NCBI GenBank assembly: GCA_018831265.1
Contig: JAHJCO010000003.1
Span: forward strand, 1 to 36,587
Length of the DNA: 36,587 bases
Direction of reading: 5' to 3'
From: Actinomycetota bacterium
GTDB lineage: Bacteria > Actinomycetota > Geothermincolia > Fen-727 > Anoxymicrobiaceae
The position numbers and the translations under genes were made by a program. Shown here one piece after another: positions 16,506-23,880 of this stretch; the first letter of the stretch is position 1; each line of letters begins with the position of its first letter. A model generated the notes under the pieces. The model was not told the DNA's origin. It did not search any database and saw only the letters and a list, made by a program, of their open reading frames with translations.

Positions 16506-16544
16506 CTAATAGTTAGGGACTGATGTGCCTGGCACCGGTATTAG
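16506..16544. repeat. Core-plus-arms palindromic repeat, copy B2
   Basis: CTAATA (16506-16511) and TATTAG (16539-16544) flank the core GTGCCTGGCACC. It is 27 bases after copy B1. The element lies inside the 3' end of the DUF362 gene, encoding its last residues and its TAG stop. Confidence 0.85.
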
Positions 16545-17627
16545 TATGTAGGCTCTGGTGCCGAGGCCTGCCTGCTCAGCCTTCTCGAGGTGCCTCCACC
16601 ACTCCATCCCCGAGAGGGCCAGGAGCCTGTCCGAGGCGGCGAGCACCTCGGGGGTGTCCGCCAGTGTTCCCGGGCAGGGGGTGGCCGAGTTCACGAGGTC
16701 GGCGGACGCCTGGTCCAGGGCTACGGGATCGCGCGAGACCAGGACGCCGATGTCCGGGAACACCGGGTCGTCGGAGAAGTCTTCGCAGTCGCAGTGCCAG
16801 GTCACGTCCACCAGGGCGTTCACGCAGACAACCTTCTCCCGCGGGAAGCACGATGCCGCCGCCGCGGCCGCCTCCGCGAGCCCACCGGCGAAGCGGTCCA
16901 GGTCGTGCGCGTAGGTGATGGCTCCCTCATCGCAGAAACCTATGCAGACTCCGCACCTCGCGCACCCGTCGGTTATCTCCGCGACATCGCCGACCACCTC
17001 GATGCCGGCGCTCTTACACACCTCAACGCAGCCGCCGCATGCCACGCAGAGGTCCCGGTCGATCTCGATGGTGGTGGAGCGGTGCACCTCCTTCTTGGTG
17101 CGGCGCCCGACGCATCCCATCCCCAGCTGCTTGACGGCTCCCGCGACGCCGGCCGTCCAGAGGTGCGCCGTGAAGTGGGCGAGAACCAGCAGCGCGTCCG
17201 CGCGCGCGATCTCGGAGGCGACCCCTACCGATTCCAGGTATGGACCCGGCGCCCGCACCTCCACGTCCGGGCCGGCGTCCCCCACCACGAACCGGCACCC
17301 CATTGTCTCCTCGGTGAAGCCGTTGTGCGCCGCGGTCCTGCGCAGCTCCCCGGCGGTGAACCTCTCCCTGCAGTAGAGTGTGGTCGTCTCCGTCACGAAC
17401 GGTCGCGCACCTCGCGCGAGCAGTGACTCCACGATGCTCGAGGCGATCGCGGGCCTCAGGTAGGAGGTGCTGCCCATCTCGCCGGGGTGGACCTTTACCG
17501 CAACCCTGTCGCCCGCCTCCAGGGATCCGAGGAAGCCCGTCGCCTCCATCATCCCCGCTATGCGACGGCTCAGCACATCGTCCTTGCCACGCGCCGCAGA
17601 AGGGGTGAAGAATACCTCGGCCGTCAA
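16506..17627 (-). CDS. DUF362 protein with two 4Fe-4S clusters
   Basis: A 373-residue protein. The N-terminal two thirds match DUF362: DRVAVKVHPGEMGSTSYLRP, a TETTTLYCRERFT segment, LVLAHFTAHLWTAGVAGAVK and QLGMGCVGRRTKKEVH. A bacterial ferredoxin domain (about 190-245) is inserted with two CxxCxxCxxxC sets, CVACGGCVEVC and CARCGVCIGFC. The family is iron-sulfur and poorly characterised; an electron-transfer role in the cytoplasm is likely. TTG 17627 has GGGAGGG upstream and directly follows the dehydrogenase stop; an earlier TTG at 17648 would overlap that gene without a site. The last residues (ILIPVPGTSVPNY) are encoded by repeat copy B2, so the natural C-terminus has been replaced or extended. 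Confidence 0.88.
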   Translation of the reverse strand: MTAEVFFTPSAARGKDDVLSRRIAGMMEATGFLGSLEAGDRVAVKVHPGEMGSTSYLRPAIASSIVESLLARGARPFVTETTTLYCRERFTAGELRRTAAHNGFTEETMGCRFVVGDAGPDVEVRAPGPYLESVGVASEIARADALLVLAHFTAHLWTAGVAGAVKQLGMGCVGRRTKKEVHRSTTIEIDRDLCVACGGCVEVCKSAGIEVVGDVAEITDGCARCGVCIGFCDEGAITYAHDLDRFAGGLAEAAAAAASCFPREKVVCVNALVDVTWHCDCEDFSDDPVFPDIGVLVSRDPVALDQASADLVNSATPCPGTLADTPEVLAASDRLLALSGMEWWRHLEKAEQAGLGTRAYILIPVPGTSVPNY

Positions 17628-17628
17628 A

Positions 17629-18645
17629 TCACCCTCCCGGTTCCACAATCACCTTCATCACGTCGCTGGCGGGTCCCAGCAGCAGCCGGTATGCCTCCTC
17701 GACGCCCTCCAGGGGGACACTCCGCGAGACGAAGCCGGAGACGTCCAGGGCACGATCCGACATCAGGTCCATCGCGCGGCGGAAATCATCGCCCGTGTAC
17801 ATCAGGGTTCCCTTGAGATCGAGCTCCCCGTCCTGTATCAGGGCCGCCTCCACCGGCACGGGTCCGGCGAACACGCCTACCACCACGACCGTCGAGCCCC
17901 TGGGCGCGATCTCTATGGCCCGTGCCAGCGTCCGCCCGTCTCCCACGCACTCGAAGACCGCGGCTACCTCTCCGCCCGCTGCTCCCGCCACGTCGTCCGC
18001 GGACACCGTTGCGGACACCAGCGCCGCGTCCGCCCCCATGCCGGCAGCCCGCTGTGCGCGTGCCTCGTCGCTCTCGAGTGCCAGGACCGTGCACCCGCAG
18101 GCCTTGGCCACCTTGATGATCATGGAGCCGATCACCCCGGCGCCGATCACCGCGATCGCTTCCCCCGGGGAGACCCCGGACCGGGCGAAGGCGTGGACCG
18201 CCACCGCGCAGGGCTCGACCAGCGCCCCCTCGGTTAGGCTCACCCGGTCCGGCAGCGGATGCAGTCTTTCCTCCGGCACCGCGACGTACTCGCACATGGC
18301 ACCAGGCGCCTGGAACCCCATGACCCGCAGCCCGGTGCAGATGTTGTACCTGCCCGAAAGGCACTGCCGGCACCGCCCGCAGGCCAGTGACGGCTCAACG
18401 ACCACGCGTCCTCCCAGCAGGTCCTCGCTCACGCCCTCCCCGACCGACTCCACCGTGCCCGAGAACTCGTGGCCCTGAACGACCGGGTAGATTACGAACG
18501 GGTGCCTGCCGGCATAGGAGTGAACGTCGCTCCCGCAGATCCCGCACGACGCCACACGAACGACGACCTCTCCCGGCGCGGCTTCAGGAACGCCCGTCTC
18601 CTCGAGAGCGAGTGAGCCCGGGCCCAGAAGGACCAGGCTTCTCAA
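17629..18645 (-). CDS. Zinc-dependent medium-chain alcohol/polyol dehydrogenase
   Basis: A 338-residue MDR-family oxidoreductase of the threonine/sorbitol dehydrogenase type. Catalytic zinc ligands are Cys37 (CGICGSDVH), His59 and Glu60 (GHEFSG). The structural zinc loop is CGRCRQCLSGRYNIC. NAD(P) is bound by the Rossmann motif IGAGVIGSMIIKVAKACG with an acidic residue after it (LALESDE), which favours NAD. The start is TTG 18645, with GAGGAGGG upstream; it overlaps the stop of the preceding membrane protein gene by four bases (TTGA). It is therefore coupled to that gene, and the DUF362 gene follows at once. The substrate, probably a secondary alcohol or sugar alcohol, is not readable. Confidence 0.93.
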   Translation of the reverse strand: MRSLVLLGPGSLALEETGVPEAAPGEVVVRVASCGICGSDVHSYAGRHPFVIYPVVQGHEFSGTVESVGEGVSEDLLGGRVVVEPSLACGRCRQCLSGRYNICTGLRVMGFQAPGAMCEYVAVPEERLHPLPDRVSLTEGALVEPCAVAVHAFARSGVSPGEAIAVIGAGVIGSMIIKVAKACGCTVLALESDEARAQRAAGMGADAALVSATVSADDVAGAAGGEVAAVFECVGDGRTLARAIEIAPRGSTVVVVGVFAGPVPVEAALIQDGELDLKGTLMYTGDDFRRAMDLMSDRALDVSGFVSRSVPLEGVEEAYRLLLGPASDVMKVIVEPGG

Positions 18646-19322
18646 GCCTCGCCCTCCTCGTCGAAAAGCCTGAAGGGGTCGGAGCGGCTGCTCGCGACCC
18701 AGGCGAAGTAGGCTATGCCGCATGCGTCCAGGAGCGCCACCAGCCAGCAGGGGGCGCCGCGCCCTTCCTCCTGGTCGAAGTGGTGGTACCAGGGGACGGG
18801 CACCGTGGCCCTCCAGCTGCGGCGCAGCCTCGCCCAGAAGATCGCCGAGGAGAGGTCCCAGGTGAAGCCACCCATGCCCAGCGTCGCCAGGTGCGTGCGG
18901 TCGCGCACGCACAGGAACGAGCCGACCGCCAGCATGGCCGAGGCAAGGTAGCGCGCCCCGATCTTTCCGAGCAGCACCCACTCCCCTCCCGAGCGATACT
19001 CGGAAACCAGCATCGCACCCCCGCAGAGCACCATCGCCCACCCGAGCGCGGACAGGCGATCGAGCCCCTTGCGGCGCAACCTCCCTACCGCGGGCAGGAG
19101 CCCGGCCACCAGCATCGCCGCGCCGATCCGCCCGAGCATCGAGACGGAGAGCTCCCGTGCGGGTGGGAAGAGATATGCGATCTCGCCCGTGGGCATTATC
19201 AGCAGGTACTGCTTGGCCCGCATGGCGTCCCCAAGCTTCTCGAGCCTTCCCATGGCGGGCTCGATCAGCGCGAGGCCGACCACGATGTCCAATCCGGAAA
19301 GCACGGCGAGCTTCCTTTCCAT
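18642..19322 (-). CDS. Multi-span membrane protein, unknown function
   Basis: A 226-residue protein I do not recognise. Likely membrane segments lie near 6-24, 60-78, 90-112, 122-140 and 185-205. A conserved-looking patch, SAIFWARLRRSWRATVPVPWYHHFDQ, is charged and aromatic, as in enzymes or scaffolds at the membrane surface. ATG 19322 is preferred; the open frame continues upstream to 19397 into promoter-like and repeat sequence. It is the first gene of a three-gene coupled operon with the alcohol dehydrogenase and DUF362 protein. A -10-like TATAAT on this strand (19381-19386) sits at the edge of repeat R2. Confidence 0.75.
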   Translation of the reverse strand: MERKLAVLSGLDIVVGLALIEPAMGRLEKLGDAMRAKQYLLIMPTGEIAYLFPPARELSVSMLGRIGAAMLVAGLLPAVGRLRRKGLDRLSALGWAMVLCGGAMLVSEYRSGGEWVLLGKIGARYLASAMLAVGSFLCVRDRTHLATLGMGGFTWDLSSAIFWARLRRSWRATVPVPWYHHFDQEEGRGAPCWLVALLDACGIAYFAWVASSRSDPFRLFDEEGEA

Positions 19323-19400
19323 TCCAGTCCCCCGATCTCGCGCTACGGCCACCTGCGTGTGGGTCCCGGCGGCGCATACATTATATGCCCCGTGCAAGAT

Positions 19401-19493
19401 AACCTCAGACCAAAACTTGCAGGGTGGCTCGAGATGAAAGAAATGGTTTGAGGTTTTCTTTCATGAAAGAAATGGTTTGAGGTTTTCTTTCAT
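19401..19493. repeat. Long hairpin repeat R2 (GGTCTGAGG family), flanked by 9-bp direct repeats
   Basis: The left arm AACCTCAGACCAAAACTTGC (19401 on) is identical to R1. It faces two overlapping 31-base units at 19434-19464 and 19463-19493, each an ATGAAAGAAATGGTTTGAGG-type palindrome ending TTCTTTCAT. TTATATGCC occurs on both sides (19381-19389 and 19497-19505), as a target-site duplication would. It lies between the divergent dehydrogenase operon and the lipoprotein at 19587. Confidence 0.82.
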
Positions 19494-19586
19494 GCGTTAT
19501 ATGCCGCGCGCCGGTTGCGCCACCGGCGCCCGCGGACATATCATGCGGTTTGCAGCACATACCAGCGAATCCCGGAGGTGGACAGG

Positions 19587-19988
19587 ATGAAGCGTCTTGC
19601 CGCTTTTTCGACAGTAGCCTCGTTTCTGGTACTGGCAAGCGTCCTTTCGGGATGCGGCGACTCCGGAGGAACCACCACTCCCGGCAGCACCCCCGCGACC
19701 ACCCCGTCCACCACCCCCTCGGTCAAAGGCGGGAGCATCGACCTGCTGGGGAGCTGGTGGGTGAAGGACGAGTCCACCGACGCCTACCACGTGACCTTCT
19801 ACCCCGACGACACCTATGCGCTGACGTATGGCGGCCAGCCCTACAAGGGCACCTACAAGGCAGCTTCCGGTACAGTGGTCCTCAGCGATCCAAAGATCAC
19901 CTTCGTTACGGTCAAGGGTCCCGAGATGGAGCAGGACAGGCTCATCGAGACGAGGGGCGTCGAGAAGATCGAGTGGATGAGGGTCTGA
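19587..19988 (+). CDS. Small lipoprotein
   Basis: A 133-residue exported lipoprotein. ATG 19587 follows GGAGGTGG. The signal peptide (MKRLAAFSTVASFLVLA) ends at the lipobox VLSGC, with the lipidated Cys near 23. A Thr/Pro/Ser-rich spacer of about 25 residues leads to a compact beta-rich domain starting LLGSWWVKDES. It contains YHVTFYPDDTYALTYGGQPY, TYKAASGTVVLSDPK and a final IEWMRV. The order (GSW, then FxxDGTY-like, then GTYxxxxGxVxL) resembles lipocalin-like or DUF-type beta-barrel lipoproteins. Function is unknown. A membrane protein gene follows five bases downstream. Confidence 0.82.
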   Translation: MKRLAAFSTVASFLVLASVLSGCGDSGGTTTPGSTPATTPSTTPSVKGGSIDLLGSWWVKDESTDAYHVTFYPDDTYALTYGGQPYKGTYKAASGTVVLSDPKITFVTVKGPEMEQDRLIETRGVEKIEWMRV

Positions 19989-19993
19989 CCGAA

Positions 19994-20413
19994 TTGAACG
20001 AGGTCCCGCCGTATCCAGGTACCGAGAACCTCGCACCAAGGCGGCCCCACCCGGGGAACATCGCCCGCCGCAGGGGCATAGCGGCCCTGGCCGTTGCCGC
20101 CGGCGGCTACCTGGTGGGCTTCCTGCTGCCGCTCCTGCTGGGCCTCGCCCGGTCCCGGACGGCCGGGACCCGTCTCGTTTTCATGCCGGTGGGGGGCATT
20201 ATCGCGCTCATGCTCTCGGTCGTGGCCATATACACCGGCAGGAAGGTAAAGGCGTTCCTCGACGCGATGCCGCCGTTGAGGCGCCAGTACCTGAGCCGCT
20301 TCATGGACCCGGATCTGGAGAGGCGCCGCGCCTCGACCGGCGTCACGCTCGGCATAATCGCCATCATCGCCAACCCGCTGATAGGGTTCGCTCTATACGT
20401 CCTGTTCAGTTAA
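19994..20413 (+). CDS. Small membrane protein, unknown function
   Basis: A 139-residue protein with a short cytoplasmic or outer N-terminus, then hydrophobic segments near 30-52, 64-82 and 117-138, the last ending the protein. The connecting region (RYLSRFM-like, YLSRFMDPDLERRRASTG) is charged. I chose TTG 19994, five bases after the lipoprotein stop, because no ATG or GTG is available before the first membrane segment and GAGGG lies upstream. It is probably co-transcribed with the lipoprotein. It converges with the HdeD-like gene 28 bases downstream. Confidence 0.65.
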   Translation: MNEVPPYPGTENLAPRRPHPGNIARRRGIAALAVAAGGYLVGFLLPLLLGLARSRTAGTRLVFMPVGGIIALMLSVVAIYTGRKVKAFLDAMPPLRRQYLSRFMDPDLERRRASTGVTLGIIAIIANPLIGFALYVLFS

Positions 20414-20441
20414 CGGCGGGCTGATCGGGCCGTCGCCGGGC

Positions 20442-21014
20442 TCACTCCACGATGAGCTTCTTGAACTTCCGAACCTCGAATGCCCTTATGATGTCCATGA
20501 TGCCGTGCATCAGTGCCCAGATCCCGCCGAAGACCAGCAGGGTGTACGCCTTGGTCATGAAGAACTGGCCCGCGGCCCAGAAAGCGAGGATCACCAGGAG
20601 TATGCCGGCGATGAGGCCCATCCACCAGAGGTTGTTCGCCTCTCGCGTCGCCAGCGCCTCGACGATCCAGAAGACGCCGAACACCAGGAACAGGAAGCCC
20701 AGGGCGCTCGCGATGTCGGCGAAGACGTCCTTGGGGTAGACCAGCGCTACGATTCCCGCGATGATGAACAGGACCCCGAAAACAATCCAGAGCCACTTCC
20801 ACCCTTCGGCGACGTAGCCGATGAAGAAGTTCTGGAGCCCTGCCAGGATGAAAAATATCCCGATCAGAACGCCGACCGTGGTCGCCGACGCGGTGTTGAA
20901 CTGCAGGATGACCAGCGACAGGATGACCCAGATTATCCCCGTCACCAGCCACACCCACCACATCTTCGCCACCATCCCGGCGGCCTCCGCCATGTCGCTG
21001 TCGGCCATCTCCAT
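20442..21014 (-). CDS. HdeD/DUF308-family membrane protein
   Basis: A 190-residue protein with six hydrophobic segments in three pairs, the pattern of HdeD-type (DUF308) proteins. Typical stretches are VWLVTGIIWVILSLVILQF, TTVGVLIGIFFILAGLQNFF, GVLFIIAGIVALVYP and GFLFLVFGVFWIVEAL. ATG 21014 follows AAGGGGGG. E. coli HdeD helps acid resistance, but most members have no known role. The gene seems to stand alone. Confidence 0.88.
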   Translation of the reverse strand: MEMADSDMAEAAGMVAKMWWVWLVTGIIWVILSLVILQFNTASATTVGVLIGIFFILAGLQNFFIGYVAEGWKWLWIVFGVLFIIAGIVALVYPKDVFADIASALGFLFLVFGVFWIVEALATREANNLWWMGLIAGILLVILAFWAAGQFFMTKAYTLLVFGGIWALMHGIMDIIRAFEVRKFKKLIVE

Positions 21015-21119
21015 AATGCCCCCCTTCTCTCCGGCTACCGGTCGTAGCCCTGTTATGCTTCAATTCGCCCGACGTCGGTTTGGTTCCTCCATGTCCTCCG
21101 GCGTCGCCTGAGCCCCCCG

Positions 21120-23687
21120 TCAGAGTCTTGCGAAGTCGGTGCGGGCTATGATGTCGTCCTGTATCGAGCGGCCCAGGTCGGTGAAGTATGCGCAGTAACC
21201 CGAGACCCTGACCACGAGGTCCGGGTACTTCTCGGGGTGCGCCTGCGCGTCCAGGAGCGTCCCTGTGTCCACCACGTTGAACTGGAGGTGGCGGCCCCCC
21301 TCCTCGAAGTACGCCCGGACCACGGAGGCCAGCTTCGCCACCGACTCCTCCGTCGCAATGAGGCCCGGCGAGAGCCTCATGTTCAACGAGCTGCCGTCAC
21401 TCAAAGGGCCGGACGCCGCTACGGCGGCCGACCTCAGCACGGCGGTCGGCCCCAGCCTCTCGGTGCCGTTCACCGGCGAGATCCCGTTCGACACGGGCTC
21501 TCCCGCCAGGCGTCCGTCCGGGGTTGCGCCGAGGTAAAGGCCGTCTATCACGTGCACACCGTAAGAGAACATGCCCGGCCTGTAGAACCCTCCCCTGCCG
21601 CACCGGTGCTTCCTCACCTCGATGCAGAATACGTCCGCGACCCAGCGCGCGACCCCATCCGCTCTCTCATCGTCGTTGCCGTACTTCGGGGCCTTGCCGG
21701 CGAGCGCCGCCCTGAGCTCCGGGGCTCCCCGGAAGTCCGTCTTGAGGTGCCGGGCGAGCTCCTCCATGGTGAGAAGGCGCTCCTCGAAGACCGCCCACCT
21801 CAGCGCGGCCAGCGAGTTCGCGACCGTGCCCAGGCCCCGGCCGGTGATGGAGCCGAACTCGTATGCCGCCCCACCGCGGGTCATGTCATGTCCGGACTCC
21901 AGGCAGCCCTCCAGTGTCGATGAGAGAAGGGGATCGGGAAACGATTCGGCATACACTCTGTCCAGAAGCTCCACGGCCCGGACCAGCCTGGCCACGTTGA
22001 ACGAGAGCTGAGCGACGAAGGCGTTCTGGACGTCCTCGAAGCGGGTCATCTCCCCCACGGGCGGCGTGGGAGCACCGACGCGCTTGCCGGCGAAGAGCAT
22101 CCTGCCCTCGAATAGCGCCATCTCCAGGACCCCGGCCAGCGAGATGTCGTTTCCGGCCGTGCAGGCGAAGGTGTTCCCCGTGCCGGTCGGCTCGACGCAG
22201 CCCACAATGGAGTAATCGAGGGAATCCTCGAGAGAGAACCCGTCCTCCTCGAGCTCGGCGGAGATCCTCTCATCGTTGAACAGGGCAACGCCGGAGGTCG
22301 CCCGGTACGAGGCGCATGCCCGCTCGAGGAACCGGGTCGGGGTCTGGAGCGAGACCCTCACCGAGAGGTTATTGGCCAGCGCCTTCAGGTTGTCGTGCGC
22401 CTCCAGGAAAAGATAGGAGACCTCGTTCGTGGCGTCGCACCCCTGCCGGTCGCGCCCCCCTATGGTGACCGTGTTCGAGCCGACCCCGAACTCGCTGGCG
22501 GTGTCCTTGCCCACCTCCATCAGCATTATGAGCTCGGTGCCGAGCTTGACGTAGTACTCCTCGATGGCCTCCAGGGCCCGCTCCCCGGTCAGCAGGCCGG
22601 CCTCCACGTCGGCACGGTAGAACGGGTCGAGGTACTGGTCCACCCGCCCCGGGGAGAGCACCCCGGCCATGCCGTAGCTGATCGAGAAGGCGACCTGGCT
22701 CATCCATAGAGACTGCAACGCCTCCATGAAGTCACGCGGAGGCAGGGCCGGGACCCGGCGGCAGCGCTCGGCGATCTCCGTCAGCTCGCTCTTCCTCGGC
22801 TCACTAGCGGCCGCGGCCTGCTCCGCGGCCAGCGCGGCGTAACGCCGTGAGTAGTCGCAGACGGCCCCGGCGCAGGTGATCGCGGCATTGTAGAAATCGA
22901 GGCTTTCCTCGTAGAGGTCCTCCGCTGGGTCGAGCTGCTCGATCCGCTCGGCGGCTGCGCCCGCGATGCCCTCGAAGCCCAGCTCCAGGACCCTGCGGTA
23001 TCCGGGCACGAAATGGCCCTGCACGTCGAAGACGGTGAGGGCGAGGTTGGGTCTGAGCCCCGCGAGCTCTCTCTGCATACGCGGCGCCCGGGCGATCGAT
23101 CGCGCGGTGTGCCCCACGGTCTGGCCCGCGATCTTGCGGACGTTGGCCAGGCCCATGGCCCGGGCTATCCGTGCACACGCGGCCGGTCCGAAACGGGGTG
23201 TATCATACAGGCCCGCATCCTTCCACAACCCGATCTTGCGGGCACGCACGGTGCGGCCGCGCCAGTACGGCAGGATGCCGTCCATGAGCTCGGTTCGATC
23301 TGCCGGATCCACGTGGAAGCGCCCGGTCTCGCGGGAGAGCAGGCGGTCGATCTCCATCTCGAGCACGGTATTGAACTCCCCGCGTTCCACCGGTATGACG
23401 CCGGCGAGGACGCGGGCGGTCTTGACCCCGGCCAGCAGCTCGTCGTCATCTATGCGGATGGTCTGGGCGCGGAGCGCTTCGGAGAGCGCGAGCGCCGCCC
23501 TCATGCACGGCGCCTCGCCCTCGTTTTCCCGGTAGGCGGAAGTGTAGGAGCGTGCCCGCTCGATATCTATCTCGTACGGGCTCGAGAGCAGCCGCTCCTT
23601 CAGCCTCGCCGCCCTCGCCGACGGTGAGTGCACTGCCCCGGATGCAACCGGCCGTCCGCCGGGAAGGCTGGCTGACGAAGTACTCAT
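21120..23687 (-). CDS. Glycyl radical enzyme, PFL2-like eliminase/decarboxylase clade
   Basis: An 855-residue anaerobic radical enzyme. The C-terminal glycyl-radical loop VRVSGYCAYFTDLGRSIQD holds Gly830. The thiyl-radical Cys497 lies in SIVGCVEPTGTG, and Glu499 two residues later is the general base of dehydratases, lyases and decarboxylases such as glycerol dehydratase and choline lyase. True pyruvate formate-lyase has two adjacent cysteines here, which this protein lacks. N-terminal PFL-domain segments include FVPGYRRVLELGFEGI and PPRDFMEALQSLWMSQV; later GGRDRQGCDATNEVSYLFLEA is also typical. Activation needs a radical SAM activase; none is next to it, and the SAM protein at 32252 is of a different type. 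ATG 23687 lacks a Shine-Dalgarno but follows a TATACT box, suggesting a leaderless mRNA. The substrate cannot be named. Confidence 0.92.
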   Translation of the reverse strand: MSTSSASLPGGRPVASGAVHSPSARAARLKERLLSSPYEIDIERARSYTSAYRENEGEAPCMRAALALSEALRAQTIRIDDDELLAGVKTARVLAGVIPVERGEFNTVLEMEIDRLLSRETGRFHVDPADRTELMDGILPYWRGRTVRARKIGLWKDAGLYDTPRFGPAACARIARAMGLANVRKIAGQTVGHTARSIARAPRMQRELAGLRPNLALTVFDVQGHFVPGYRRVLELGFEGIAGAAAERIEQLDPAEDLYEESLDFYNAAITCAGAVCDYSRRYAALAAEQAAAASEPRKSELTEIAERCRRVPALPPRDFMEALQSLWMSQVAFSISYGMAGVLSPGRVDQYLDPFYRADVEAGLLTGERALEAIEEYYVKLGTELIMLMEVGKDTASEFGVGSNTVTIGGRDRQGCDATNEVSYLFLEAHDNLKALANNLSVRVSLQTPTRFLERACASYRATSGVALFNDERISAELEEDGFSLEDSLDYSIVGCVEPTGTGNTFACTAGNDISLAGVLEMALFEGRMLFAGKRVGAPTPPVGEMTRFEDVQNAFVAQLSFNVARLVRAVELLDRVYAESFPDPLLSSTLEGCLESGHDMTRGGAAYEFGSITGRGLGTVANSLAALRWAVFEERLLTMEELARHLKTDFRGAPELRAALAGKAPKYGNDDERADGVARWVADVFCIEVRKHRCGRGGFYRPGMFSYGVHVIDGLYLGATPDGRLAGEPVSNGISPVNGTERLGPTAVLRSAAVAASGPLSDGSSLNMRLSPGLIATEESVAKLASVVRAYFEEGGRHLQFNVVDTGTLLDAQAHPEKYPDLVVRVSGYCAYFTDLGRSIQDDIIARTDFARL

Positions 23688-23694
23688 GCTTGCA

Positions 23695-23700
23695 AGTATA
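23695..23700 (-). promoter_or_regulatory. -10 box of a probable leaderless promoter
   Basis: On the minus strand TATACT ends seven bases before the ATG at 23687, with TGCAAGC between. Transcription would begin at or next to the start codon. The absence of a Shine-Dalgarno there agrees. No clear -35 is seen, which is common for such promoters in Actinobacteria. Confidence 0.5.
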
Positions 23701-23763
23701 ATTGAAACAAGATCACGAGAGACAGGAACGCTTTCTGGCAAGAACGGAGTCTGTATGACAGGG

Positions 23764-23830
23764 GTCAGACACTTGCATGCGCTCGATAAGGCTGTACACG
23801 ATATCGACATAGCGCGTGAATTTGTCTGAC
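23764..23830. repeat. Core-type inverted repeat, copy F
   Basis: GTCAGACA (23764-23771) is inverted at 23823-23830 as TGTCTGAC, and both copies continue outward with GGGG/CCC-like ends. The left side contains the GGGGTCAGAC core. The 51-base interior includes GCATGC and GATATC palindromes. It lies between the divergent glycyl radical enzyme and FAD oxidoreductase genes. Confidence 0.55.
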
Positions 23831-23880
23831 GCCCTCGGCGAACAAGACCTGGATAAACAAAGGTGCGGAAGGGGCAAGAC

